From assembly GCA_026388615.1 (NCBI GenBank), contig JAPLJL010000162.1:1-7768 (forward strand): a stretch of DNA of 7,768 nt, given 5' to 3'. The translations under genes were made by a program, and so were the position numbers. Positions 1 to 6,090 of this stretch are shown here, piece by piece (position 1 is the stretch's first letter; each line of letters begins with the position of its first letter). The notes under the pieces are model-generated. The model did no database searches. It saw nothing but the letters and a program-made list of their open reading frames with translations, and was not told the origin of the DNA. This DNA comes from Pseudomonadota bacterium (GTDB lineage Bacteria > Desulfobacterota > JAPLJL01).

Positions 1-761
1 TGGCCGAAACTCCGGGCGGCGGCGGCCAGGTCCGGCTGCGGGTAGACAATGAAATCCGCCTTCCGGACATTTTCCGGAAGATTGATCTTCAGGGCGGCGT
101 TGGGGATATGGGGATTGATCTCCATTTCGGAGAAGCTTTCCAGGGTGCTGAGTTTTCCTTCGGTTCCGTAGACCTCGGATCGCAGGGAAAGACCGGCCTC
201 CGGGTTGATCCAGATTTCCTGCTGGGGCCGCCCGGAAAAACGGGGATGGAGCTGGACCCGGATCACTTTGTGCCGGCCCACCTGGCTTTCCCCGATGGTT
301 TCAATTGTGTAGTTTTGCTTGGCGAGATCAATGTTTTTGCGGAGGGGATCAAAATCCTGCGGTTCCCCCTGGACGATTTCCCGGATCAGCACGCCCTGTT
401 TGATGAAATAATGGAGTTTTTCCGGACCGGAGGTAATCAGAATTTCCTCCTGATCCCCCTGGGGAGTAACCTTTTCCAGCCTTTCCTGCCGGGAGCCCAG
501 ATGGGTGATTCTCCAATAGGTCACCTGCGGATAGGAATGGCTGAAATCCACGGTGATCTTCTTGCCCTGGAAGCTGGGATGTTTCTCGGTGTCTTCGGTT
601 TTCTTCAAGAGGTCCAGCGAGGTTCCTTCTTCGGCCCGGGCCACCCCGGAAAAACCCAGGGCCGCGGGGAAGGGGCCGGATAACATCCCGAAAATAAGAA
701 GCCCAAACCCGATGCAGAAATGAATCGGGCGGGTCCGGCGCGGATTTGAGCTGTTTGTCAT
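1..761 (-). CDS. RseB/MucB-like periplasmic regulator of the sigma-E system (3' end outside window)
   Basis: This gene encodes an exported protein resembling the N-terminal LolA-like domain of RseB/MucB, which binds the periplasmic part of the anti-sigma factor and tunes its proteolysis. The 253 visible residues start MTNSSNPRRTRP. A long signal peptide follows: a basic N-region, a hydrophobic stretch at about residues 15-40 and a likely cleavage after VARA (about residue 43). The mature part has the family's beta-rich pattern, including WRITHLGSRQERLEKV, KQNYTIETIGESQVGRHKVIRVQL, and QQEIWINPEAGLSLRSEVYG near residues 185-205. The C-terminal part is cut off by the window edge. The ATG at 761 was chosen. 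An in-frame GTG nine bases upstream (770) lies 3 nt after AAGG and is an alternative start. It lies downstream of a sigma factor and anti-sigma gene on the same strand, the classical rpoE-rseA-rseB order, but 156 bp of inverted-repeat DNA separates it from the anti-sigma gene. A generic lipoprotein-sorting (LolA-fold) protein is the main alternative. Confidence 0.8.
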   Translation of the reverse strand, partial: MTNSSNPRRTRPIHFCIGFGLLIFGMLSGPFPAALGFSGVARAEEGTSLDLLKKTEDTEKHPSFQGKKITVDFSHSYPQVTYWRITHLGSRQERLEKVTPQGDQEEILITSGPEKLHYFIKQGVLIREIVQGEPQDFDPLRKNIDLAKQNYTIETIGESQVGRHKVIRVQLHPRFSGRPQQEIWINPEAGLSLRSEVYGTEGKLSTLESFSEMEINPHIPNAALKINLPENVRKADFIVYPQPDLAAAARSFG

Positions 762-786
762 TTGTCTCACTTGCCTTTTAATTAAT

Positions 787-914
787 GTTACTATTCAGCC
801 ACTAAGGCACCAAGACACTAAGAGTTAAAAATTATTCTTCTCTTTCAGGTAAGGGGGTAAAAGCCATATCTATCCTTTGTGCCTTGGTGTCTTTGTGGCT
901 ACCTGAACAGTTAC
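787..914. repeat. Imperfect inverted repeat (MITE/REP-like) between anti-sigma and RseB-like genes
   Basis: The core arms are 798-822 and 875-899, each 25 nt. The reverse complement of the right arm matches the left arm at 21 of 25 positions, sharing the core CACCAAG. Outer arms 787-798 and 903-914 also pair at 10 of 12 positions (GTTACTATTCAG against GTAACTGTTCAG). The interior (823-874) is AT-rich and has no gene. From memory, the CACTAAGGCACCAAGACAC-type core resembles short repeats dispersed between genes in many environmental bacterial genomes, so this is probably a non-autonomous element. On the transcript of the sigma operon it would form a long hairpin between the anti-sigma and rseB-like cistrons. 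No target-site duplication was established. Confidence 0.7.
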
Positions 915-917
915 TAA

Positions 918-1451
918 TTAATCCCCTTCGACAAAAGTGAAGTCGGCAGTCTGGACGGGAAGGATAGCGTTCATCTGGATCTGATTGCTGTGCTGGTAAA
1001 GATACAGCTCGGGGGAATTGGCCAGTTCGGTTTCCGTAAAGCGGGTCTCCTGGCTGCGGGCCAGATTCAGGTTTCCGGAAGAGGTTTTCCACCAGAGGAA
1101 CGAGCCGAAAGACACCACGATCATCAAGCCGGCCGCGGCCAGGGCTATATAGGCCGGGCGGAAATAAAAACGGCGCGGGCGGAAAAAATCCAGAACCCGG
1201 CCGGATCGGAAAGCGGGAAGCTTTTCTCCCTGGATTTTTTTCATTACGGATTCGGCGAATCCGGGCAGGCTGATCTTAAACTCGTCCCGGGCCAGCGTGA
1301 GCCGGTCCCGTAATTCCTCGATCGCTTTCAACTCCTGCCGGCAGCGGGGGCAATTGGACAGATGATCGGCCACCCGGCAGGCCTCCGCGCCGGTAAGTTC
1401 CCCGTCGGAATAAGCGCCGATCAATTCTTCGAACTGCTGACATTCGGACAT
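918..1451 (-). CDS. Zinc-finger transmembrane anti-sigma factor (RseA/ZAS type)
   Basis: This 177-residue single-pass inner-membrane protein is expected to hold the adjacent ECF sigma factor inactive until envelope stress triggers its cleavage. The cytoplasmic N-terminus carries the ZAS/zf-HC2 motif: Cys4, then His30-x3-Cys34-x2-Cys37 (HLSNCPRC), followed by a helical region to about residue 75. One transmembrane helix lies at about 99-121 (YIALAAAGLMIVVSFGSFLWW), preceded by arginines (RPRRFYFR), which agrees with an N-in topology. A periplasmic tail of about 55 residues ends in VEGD. The start is well supported by an AAGGAGA Shine-Dalgarno about 8 nt upstream, in the 15-nt gap after the sigma gene, so the two genes are co-transcribed and probably co-translated. 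The stop codon lies at the edge of the inverted repeat that follows. The pairing with this sigma factor is inferred from gene order. Confidence 0.88.
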   Translation of the reverse strand: MSECQQFEELIGAYSDGELTGAEACRVADHLSNCPRCRQELKAIEELRDRLTLARDEFKISLPGFAESVMKKIQGEKLPAFRSGRVLDFFRPRRFYFRPAYIALAAAGLMIVVSFGSFLWWKTSSGNLNLARSQETRFTETELANSPELYLYQHSNQIQMNAILPVQTADFTFVEGD

Positions 1452-1466
1452 ACGGCTTCTCCTTAT

Positions 1467-2042
1467 TTAAAGAATCGGTTTCAACTTGTCCTGCAATTCC
1501 TTCCGGGCCCGATGGATCCGGGAGCGAACCGTTCCCACCGGGCATTCCATCACTTCGGCGATCTCCTCGTAGGAAAGCCCTTCCACCTCCCGGAGCATGA
1601 TGGAAACCCGCAGGTCTTCCGCCAGGGAGTTAATCGCCTGCCGGATGGAGCCCGCCTGCTCATTCCGGATGGCCTCATGCTCGGGGTTGGAAACCCAGGC
1701 CCCAGCCTCGGAAAATTGGGCGGATGTTCCCGCGTAGGAATCCAGGTCCTCGCTGCCGGCCAGGGGATTTCTGGGCCGACTGGAAACGTGGTTAAGAGAG
1801 GTGTTGATGGCGATCCGGACCAGCCAGGTGTAGAAACTGGCTTTGAAATCAAATTTATCCAGACCGCGAAAAGCCTTTAAAAATGATTCCTGCGCCAGGT
1901 CCGCCACGATCGATTCCTCTCGGGTTACCCGGTAAATGATATTGAATATCCGTTTTTGATAGCGCAAAACCAGGATTTCAAAGGAATCTTTCTCCCCTTC
2001 CAGGATTTTGCGAATCAGCAACTCATCGGCTTCGTTTTTCAC
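1467..2042 (-). CDS. rpoE: ECF (sigma-70 family group 4) RNA polymerase sigma factor, RpoE-like
   Basis: This 191-residue alternative sigma factor directs RNA polymerase to envelope-stress promoters. The sigma-2 region spans about residues 24-90 and includes YQKRIFNIIYRV, the core-binding and -10 recognition segment DLAQESFLKAFRGLDKF, and FYTWLVRIAINTSLN. A variable linker follows (about 91-130). Sigma-4 spans about 133-185 with the helix-turn-helix GLSYEEIAEVMECPVGTVRSRIHRARKEL (split here: GLSYEEIAEVMECPVG, then TVRSRIHRARKEL). The start is GTG at 2042. An AGGA lies only 2 nt upstream, so initiation may be weak, or the true start may be the in-frame TTG seven codons in. The gene is followed 15 nt later by its anti-sigma factor and is preceded by a sigma-E type promoter motif, so autoregulation is likely. 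The exact ECF subgroup cannot be fixed by eye. Resemblance to RpoE/SigW-like members is clear, and the downstream RseB-like gene favours RpoE. Confidence 0.9.
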   Translation of the reverse strand: MKNEADELLIRKILEGEKDSFEILVLRYQKRIFNIIYRVTREESIVADLAQESFLKAFRGLDKFDFKASFYTWLVRIAINTSLNHVSSRPRNPLAGSEDLDSYAGTSAQFSEAGAWVSNPEHEAIRNEQAGSIRQAINSLAEDLRVSIMLREVEGLSYEEIAEVMECPVGTVRSRIHRARKELQDKLKPIL

Positions 2043-2058
2043 TATCCTAGTTGTAGTT

Positions 2059-2086
2059 ATAGACAGTTACGCGCGCAGGAAGTTCC
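2059..2086 (-). promoter_or_regulatory. Putative sigma-E class autoregulatory promoter of the sigma operon
   Basis: Read on the minus strand, GGAACTT (2086-2080) is followed after exactly 16 nt by TCTAT (2063-2059). The known E. coli sigma-E consensus is GGAACTT, about 16 nt, then TCTGA or TCAAA. The -35 match is complete and the -10 matches in TCT. The start site would fall near 2051, giving a leader of about 10 nt before the GTG codon at 2042. Position and spacing suggest that the ECF sigma factor transcribes its own operon. This is inferred from the motif only. Confidence 0.6.
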
Positions 2087-2103
2087 CGATCGAAAAATTC
2101 AGG

Positions 2104-2131
2104 TGATGGGTCTTGGGTCATGGGTGATGGG
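2104..2131. repeat. Four tandem heptamers (TSNTGGG-like)
   Basis: Four perfect-period 7-mers follow one another: TGATGGG, TCTTGGG, TCATGGG, TGATGGG. The first and last units are identical. They lie in the 106-bp gap between rpe and the sigma gene, just upstream (in the sigma gene's direction) of its putative -35 element. Similar 'GGGTCATGGGTGATGGG' strings occur as dispersed intergenic repeats in many environmental genomes (from memory). No function is visible. Confidence 0.65.
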
Positions 2132-2148
2132 CCAGATGTTTTTGAGAA

Positions 2149-2850
2149 TTAATATCGTTTCGCCTCCTGGCGGTTCCCGGGGAACCGGGCCCGCTGGGCC
2201 CGAGCCCTTAATTCCGAGATGACCGGGCCGTAATCGGCCTGGGACATGATCCCGCTGCCCGAGACAATGACATCCGCCCCGGCCTGGCCCAGGAGCTGGA
2301 CGTTGTCCAGCTTAATTCCGCCGTCCACCTCCAGTTCCGGGCGGGCGGGAGACCGATCAATCATCTCCCGGATTTTCTTCACCTTTTCCAGGGTAAAGGG
2401 GAGGAAGCTCTGCCCCCCGAACCCGGGGTTTACGGTCATGACCAGAACCAGGTCCACCTCACCCAACAGTTCTCCGACCATGGGAACAGGGGTTCCCGGG
2501 TTCAGGGCGAGCCCGGCCTTCTGGCCGGACTGGCGGATCGCGCTCAGGGCGCGGTGGAGATTAGGGGTGGATTCGGCGTGGATGGTGACGAGGTCGGCCC
2601 CCGCCTGGATGAATCCGGAGATCAGGTTTTCGGGGCGGGTGATCATCAGGTGCACATCCAGGGGCAGGGTGGTGATTTTCCGGACCGCTTCCACGATCGG
2701 GATTCCGATGCTGATATTGGGGACGAAAACACCGTCCATCACATCGATGTGGATGTAATCGGCTCCCCCGGCTTCCAGGCGCGCGACCTGGTCCCGGAGC
2801 ATGCCGAAATCCGCCGAAAGGATGGAGGGAGCAATTTTAATTTTGGTCAT
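2149..2850 (-). CDS. rpe: Ribulose-phosphate 3-epimerase
   Basis: This 233-residue cytosolic TIM-barrel enzyme interconverts D-ribulose 5-phosphate and D-xylulose 5-phosphate in the pentose phosphate pathway. Family motifs are in order: APSILSADF (7-15); HIDVMDGVFVPNI with His34 and Asp36; DVHLM with His67; VNPGFGGQSF (140-149), the phosphate-binding lid region; EVDGGI with Asp176; and SGSGIM in the phosphate-binding loop. His34, Asp36, His67 and Asp176 are the expected metal ligands, with the two aspartates acting as acid/base. The length fits the family (about 220-230). The frame stays open far upstream into fmt, but the ATG at 2850 is chosen because it is preceded by AGGAG 4 nt away, starts with the canonical MTKIKIAPSIL and overlaps the fmt stop in an ATGA arrangement. 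Translational coupling to fmt is therefore likely. The C-terminal tail (RARAQRARFPGNRQEAKRY) is arginine-rich. Confidence 0.96.
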   Translation of the reverse strand: MTKIKIAPSILSADFGMLRDQVARLEAGGADYIHIDVMDGVFVPNISIGIPIVEAVRKITTLPLDVHLMITRPENLISGFIQAGADLVTIHAESTPNLHRALSAIRQSGQKAGLALNPGTPVPMVGELLGEVDLVLVMTVNPGFGGQSFLPFTLEKVKKIREMIDRSPARPELEVDGGIKLDNVQLLGQAGADVIVSGSGIMSQADYGPVISELRARAQRARFPGNRQEAKRY

Positions 2851-3791
2851 GGTTCTCCTAACCTTTCTCCCGGTTTCAGGGAATGACCCCGGAGAAAATC
2901 CTGAATCTCCACCGGTTTTCCGCCCTCCAGCTGGACCCGGACCAGGTCCAGAAAACCTTCGCCGCAAGCCACCCGTACGCTCTTTCCCTCCGAGTGGGAT
3001 TCCACCAGCAGTCCGGGAGCGGGGTTCCGGGGGCCGGGAACCACCCGGGCTGCCAGGATTTTCAGGCGTTTTTCCCGATAAAAAACATGGGCGCCGGGGG
3101 AGGGGCTCAGAGCCCGGATCCAATTGCTTACCTTTCCGGCGGGGAGGGACCAGTCGAGCTTTTCATTTTCCCGGGAAAACATCGGGGCCTCGGTGGCGGG
3201 ACCTTCCTGGGCCGGAAAAACCGTTTTTCCGGAAGCGAAGAGCCGGAGGGCGTCGACCAGGAGCCCGGCCCCGGTTTCCGCCAGCCGGGCGCTGAGAGAA
3301 CCGAAATCGTCATCGGGCCGGATCTCCAGGGCCTGCTGCAGGATGATTCGGCCGGTATCGATGCCCTCGGCCAGCTCGAAAATGGTGACCCCGGTGCGGG
3401 TTTCCCCCTGCAGCAGGGCCCAGCGGATCGGGTTGGCTCCCCGGTAAAGGGGGAGGAGCGAGGGGTGAACCCCCAGGCAGCCCCGCCGGGGCAGGTGGAG
3501 GAGGGTTCCGGGAAGGATCCCCCCGTAGGCGGCGACCACGACAAAATCGGGGTTGAGCTTTTCCATCTCGGCCATGAGCTCCGGGTTTTTGACGGAAGCC
3601 GGTTCGAGATACAGGAGCCCCCGGGAAACCGCCGCGGCTTTCACCGGGGTGGAGCGGAGCTTCCTCCCCCGGCCCGCCGGGCGATCCGGCCGGGTCACCA
3701 CGGCTTCCACCTGGCAGCCGCTTTCCACCAGCCGCTCGAGCGAGGGCACGGAAAAATCCTGGCTGCCCATGAAAATAATTCGAAAGTCCAT
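2847..3791 (-). CDS. fmt: Methionyl-tRNA formyltransferase (catalytic-loop Asn replaced by Gly)
   Basis: The enzyme formylates the amino group of methionyl-initiator tRNA using 10-formyl-tetrahydrofolate, providing fMet-tRNA for translation initiation. It has 314 residues, close to the usual length of about 310. The formyltransferase Rossmann domain (about 1-190) shows MDFRIIFMGSQDFSVPSL, VVTRPDRPAGRGRKL, VVVAAYGGILP (85-95) and HPSLLPLYRGANPIRWALLQ from His109. It also has GVTIFELAEGIDTG with Asp145. The C-terminal OB-fold part has KLDW (211-214) and NWIRALSPSPGAHVFY (223-238). The usual catalytic triad is Asn-His-Asp (N-x-H in NVH). Here the segment reads CLGVHPSLLP, so His109 and Asp145 are present but the Asn position is Gly107. 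The start has no clear Shine-Dalgarno, but it aligns with family N-termini. The gene is preceded by a repeat-filled gap and overlaps rpe at its 3' end by 4 nt. A related formyltransferase is possible but less likely, given the tRNA-binding C-domain and the nearby def. Confidence 0.93.
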   Translation of the reverse strand: MDFRIIFMGSQDFSVPSLERLVESGCQVEAVVTRPDRPAGRGRKLRSTPVKAAAVSRGLLYLEPASVKNPELMAEMEKLNPDFVVVAAYGGILPGTLLHLPRRGCLGVHPSLLPLYRGANPIRWALLQGETRTGVTIFELAEGIDTGRIILQQALEIRPDDDFGSLSARLAETGAGLLVDALRLFASGKTVFPAQEGPATEAPMFSRENEKLDWSLPAGKVSNWIRALSPSPGAHVFYREKRLKILAARVVPGPRNPAPGLLVESHSEGKSVRVACGEGFLDLVRVQLEGGKPVEIQDFLRGHSLKPGERLGEP

Positions 3792-3804
3792 GATAATAAA
3801 AAGT

Positions 3805-3960
3805 TAAATCCCAATGACCAAATTCCAATTACCAAACAATTACCAAATCTCAATAACCAAACCAATGGGGACTGATAAAAAGAAATTGTATTTGAAAAAT
3901 TTATATTTTGGTAATTTATCCTTTTTGGGAAATTAGAGTTTGGAAATTGGAAATTGCTTC
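3805..3960. repeat. AT-rich imperfect inverted repeat ('CCAATTACCAA' family)
   Basis: The outer arms are 3819-3837 and 3938-3956. CAAATTCCAATTACCAAAC pairs with the reverse complement CAATTTCCAATTTCCAAAC at 17 of 19 positions. Inside, further CCAA-rich units on the left (to about 3865) face TTGG-rich units on the right (3906-3930), so pairing continues loosely. The element is much more AT-rich than the flanking genes. A 15-nt string from it, CAATTACCAAACAAT (3826-3840), recurs exactly at 7491-7505. No transposase is present, and the element looks non-autonomous. It occupies almost the whole gap between the PATAN-J-TPR gene and fmt, so it also forms the fmt leader. Confidence 0.7.
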
Positions 3961-3964
3961 TGCT

Positions 3965-3981
3965 AAAGGTTCTCGACCTTT
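3965..3981 (-). other. Hairpin at the stop codon of the PATAN-J-TPR gene
   Basis: On the minus strand AAAGGT (3981-3976) and ACCTTT (3970-3965) form a perfect 6-bp stem with a 5-nt CGAGA loop, starting inside the TAA stop codon. There is no following T-tract, so it is at best a weak terminator or an mRNA end-protecting hairpin. Chance occurrence cannot be excluded. Confidence 0.3.
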
Positions 3982-5447
3982 TACAGCTCGGACCGGGCCT
4001 GGGCGTAGTTCGGGCGCTTTTCCAGAGCCTTGCGGAGATATTCCCGGGCCAGGGTATATTCCTCCCGGGATTTGTAGAGCTGGCCGAGGTAAAAGTAATT
4101 CCGGGCTTCCTCCGGCTTCAGGCTGATAGCCTTTTTAAACATGCGTTCCGCCTCGGTAATGTTGGGGGGCTTCCCGTCGATCTCCATGGCCTGGAGCAGA
4201 CCCAGCCCGGTGTAGTAATCAGAAACGGAAGGATCGATGGAGGCGGCGAGATCGAAGGCTTTGAGCGCCCCGCGCAGGTCGCCCTCCTGGTAAAGGATCA
4301 TCCCGCGCTCGTATTGACGCCGGGCCTCGGACGGGTCCAGGCTGTCGTCGGAGAAGAGGTTCTGGATCCGCTCCTTCTCCAGGGAGTGGTTGTATTCCTC
4401 GCGGGTGCGCTCGTTGGTCAGGGTGGTATAGGCGACCGTGATCCGGTTGAAGATCTCAAAGGCCTGCTCGGCCAGGTCCTGCAACTCCGGGTTCCGGAAC
4501 TGGTCGGGGTGAAATTTTTTGGAAAGGTCGCTGTAACTCTGGACGATCTCGTTTTTTTCGGCCTTCCGGGTCAGGCCCAGGATTTCATAGTAATTCGCGG
4601 AGTCCAGACGCTTGGACATGCTGACGACTTCCTCCCGGAAGCTGGTCTGGTTGACGTCTCCGGCGAGAAGCTCATCCAATTCCGAGCCCGGGGTTTCTTC
4701 CTCCGGAGGCGGGGCCGGGCTTTCCGCGGCGGGCAATTCCGAAGGGAGGTGGTCGAGGGCGCTGCCTAGGATTTTCAGGGCCACCAGGGCCCGCAGGACC
4801 TCCTCCGGGGAAGCCGGGGTGGCCTGGAGCAAATCGGCGATGGTTTTCTCCCCGTTGAGCTGGGTGATGATCTCCACGAAAATCGGGATCTGGTTCAGCT
4901 CGGAATACAGGTAATTGGGATCGGAATTGGAGTAGAGGATCTGATCCAGGTTGCCGAGAAAACGGTCGACCTGGGTCATCGAGAAATTTTCCCGGACCCC
5001 CTTGCAAATCAGGAAGATGGGGTTCAGGTTGAGAGCGACAATTTCCTCCGTCGAGACCGGCCCGGCCTGGAACTCGAAAGTTCCTTCCTCCCAGGCGAAG
5101 AGACTCAGGATGATGGCCTCCACCTGGAGGAAGACCGTCTGCACCAGCTCTTCCGGCGAGATTATCCCCAGCTCCACCAGGACCGTGCCAAAGCGTTTCC
5201 CGGTGGTTTTGGTGGTATCGATGGCCCGGACCAGGTTTTCCCGGCTGACCTTGCCCTGGCTGTAAAGGATGGATCCCATGCGATCCTCGCGCTGATTGGA
5301 AGTGGCGAAAATCGGGGATCCATAGGCGAAGTAAACCTGCTTCTCCGCTTCGCCCTGACGGACGGTGAGGACCCCGTCGGTATGTTCCTGGTACAGGTCG
5401 CGGAGAATTTCCGCAATCGTGGTTTCGTCCAGCCGGTCCGATTTCAT
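3981..5447 (-). CDS. PATAN (DUF4388)-DnaJ-TPR multidomain protein
   Basis: This predicted cytosolic protein of 488 residues has three recognisable parts. Residues 1 to about 155 resemble the PATAN/DUF4388 domain, including GVLTVRQGEAEKQVYFAYGSPIFATS, GSILYSQGKVS, FGTVLVELGIISPEEL and WEEGTFEFQ. Residues about 156-270 are a linker ending in a proline/acidic stretch (ESPAPPPEEETPGSELDELL). Residues about 285-355 form a J-domain (YYEILGLTRKAEKNEIVQSY) with the HPD motif at 313-315, which in J-proteins stimulates the ATPase of an Hsp70. Residues about 376-481 hold roughly three TPR units (RRQYERGMILYQEGDLRGAL, YYTGLGLLQAM, YFYLGQLYKSREEYTLAREY), likely for protein binding. There is no signal peptide or membrane segment. 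The start ATG overlaps the def stop (TGATG), implying coupling to def. PATAN-containing proteins are linked to regulation in multicellular or motile bacteria, but the role of this fusion is unknown. Co-chaperone action near deformylase is inference. Confidence 0.88.
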   Translation of the reverse strand: MKSDRLDETTIAEILRDLYQEHTDGVLTVRQGEAEKQVYFAYGSPIFATSNQREDRMGSILYSQGKVSRENLVRAIDTTKTTGKRFGTVLVELGIISPEELVQTVFLQVEAIILSLFAWEEGTFEFQAGPVSTEEIVALNLNPIFLICKGVRENFSMTQVDRFLGNLDQILYSNSDPNYLYSELNQIPIFVEIITQLNGEKTIADLLQATPASPEEVLRALVALKILGSALDHLPSELPAAESPAPPPEEETPGSELDELLAGDVNQTSFREEVVSMSKRLDSANYYEILGLTRKAEKNEIVQSYSDLSKKFHPDQFRNPELQDLAEQAFEIFNRITVAYTTLTNERTREEYNHSLEKERIQNLFSDDSLDPSEARRQYERGMILYQEGDLRGALKAFDLAASIDPSVSDYYTGLGLLQAMEIDGKPPNITEAERMFKKAISLKPEEARNYFYLGQLYKSREEYTLAREYLRKALEKRPNYAQARSEL

Positions 5448-5947
5448 CAGGATTTTTCCCGCTGCATTTTCTTGAGTTTCCGCAGGTAAAGACTTTTTCT
5501 CAGCCGGCCCGCCTGATCGACCAGAAGTTTTCCCTCAAAATGGTCCAGTTCATGCTGGATCACCACCGCCAGGAGATTCCGCCCGGCGATTTCAATCTCC
5601 CGTCCTTCCGGATTGCGCGCCCGGACCCATACTTCCTCGCTTCTTTTCATCTCGGAGCGGAACCCGGGGATGCTCAGGCACCCCTCGTCCCAGAAAATTT
5701 CTCCTTCCCGGCGCGTAATGACCGGATTGATCAGAACCAGGGGATCCTTCCCGAGTTCGGGCGTATTCAGGTCTATGACCGCGATCCGGACGGAAATCCC
5801 AACCTGGGGAGCGGCCAGTCCCACCCCCCGGGCCTGGTAAAGCGTTTCCAGCATCTGATCGCAGAGCTTACGCTCCGCCGGCCCGATCCGGTCCACCAGG
5901 GCCGCCGGACGATAAAGCACGGGATCAGGGTAAGTTAGTATACGCAT
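5447..5947 (-). CDS. def: Peptide deformylase
   Basis: This metalloenzyme removes the N-formyl group from the initiator methionine of nascent proteins at the ribosome. It is 166 residues long, typical of the family. The three diagnostic motifs are intact: GVGLAAPQ (41-48), EGCLS (88-92) with metal ligand Cys90, and QHELDHFEG (131-139) with metal ligands His132 and His136 and catalytic Glu133. The C-terminus is lysine-rich (LRKLKKMQREKS). The ATG at 5947 (MRILTYPDPVL) is chosen over a TTG two codons upstream at 5953. AAGG at 5957-5954 lies 6 nt before the ATG but directly abuts the TTG, and family members start at this point. The stop overlaps the start of the PATAN-J-TPR gene. A sigma-70 type promoter lies just upstream, making def the first gene of this transcription unit. 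fmt, its functional partner, follows one gene later. Confidence 0.96.
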   Translation of the reverse strand: MRILTYPDPVLYRPAALVDRIGPAERKLCDQMLETLYQARGVGLAAPQVGISVRIAVIDLNTPELGKDPLVLINPVITRREGEIFWDEGCLSIPGFRSEMKRSEEVWVRARNPEGREIEIAGRNLLAVVIQHELDHFEGKLLVDQAGRLRKSLYLRKLKKMQREKS

Positions 5948-5965
5948 ATCCAACCTTAAATCAAA

Positions 5966-5995
5966 AGTATAAACTCTTCATTCGTAAGTAGGCAA
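5966..5995 (-). promoter_or_regulatory. Sigma-70 type promoter of def
   Basis: On the minus strand, TTGCCT (5995-5990) is followed after 18 nt by TATACT (5971-5966). These match the TTGACA and TATAAT consensus at 4 and 5 positions respectively. The start site would be near 5959, just before the AAGG Shine-Dalgarno and the ATG at 5947, so the leader would be very short (about 12 nt). Confidence 0.5.
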
Positions 5996-6004
5996 TAAAA
6001 ATCC

Positions 6005-6067
6005 TTCTCCGGCCGGGGTCGAGGCAGCGATGGGCCCGAAGCTCCGACGATATGTTATCCCGGAGAA
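6005..6067. other. Paired element upstream of the def promoter
   Basis: TTCTCCGG (6005-6012) and CCGGAGAA (6060-6067) are perfect 8-nt inverted arms. Inside them, GTCGAG (6018-6023) can pair with CTCCGAC (6042-6048), leaving one bulged base, and GGGCCC sits in the loop. It lies upstream of the proposed def start site, so it is not part of that leader. It could lie in the M20 3' untranslated region or be a DNA element. No riboswitch class was recognised. Confidence 0.35.
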
Positions 6068-6090
6068 ACACAACCGAATGTTTAATATAT

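Noticed and set aside
108..683. 191-codon plus-strand open frame at the left edge
   Set aside because: It is antisense to the RseB-like gene, which has a signal peptide and family motifs.
2104..2131. CRISPR-like array
   Set aside because: The units are 7 nt, directly abutting, with no spacers.
2851..3123. N-terminal extension of rpe by 91 residues in an open frame
   Set aside because: It lies entirely inside fmt in another frame, its residues are Pro/Gly/Arg-rich shadow coding, and the ATG at 2850 has a Shine-Dalgarno and the canonical Rpe N-terminus.
3954..4769. 271-codon open frame on the plus strand opposite the PATAN-J-TPR gene
   Set aside because: It is antisense to a gene with clear domains. 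Its length follows from GC-rich codon bias and it has no recognisable motif.
5078..5084. Second GGAACTT (minus strand) inside the PATAN-J-TPR gene as a sigma-E promoter
   Set aside because: The nearest TCT lies about 21 nt away, outside the normal spacing, and the motif is within coding sequence (FEFQ).
5951..5953. TTG start for def two codons upstream
   Set aside because: The AAGG Shine-Dalgarno directly abuts it with no spacer, whereas it is 6 nt from the ATG at 5947, where homologues begin.
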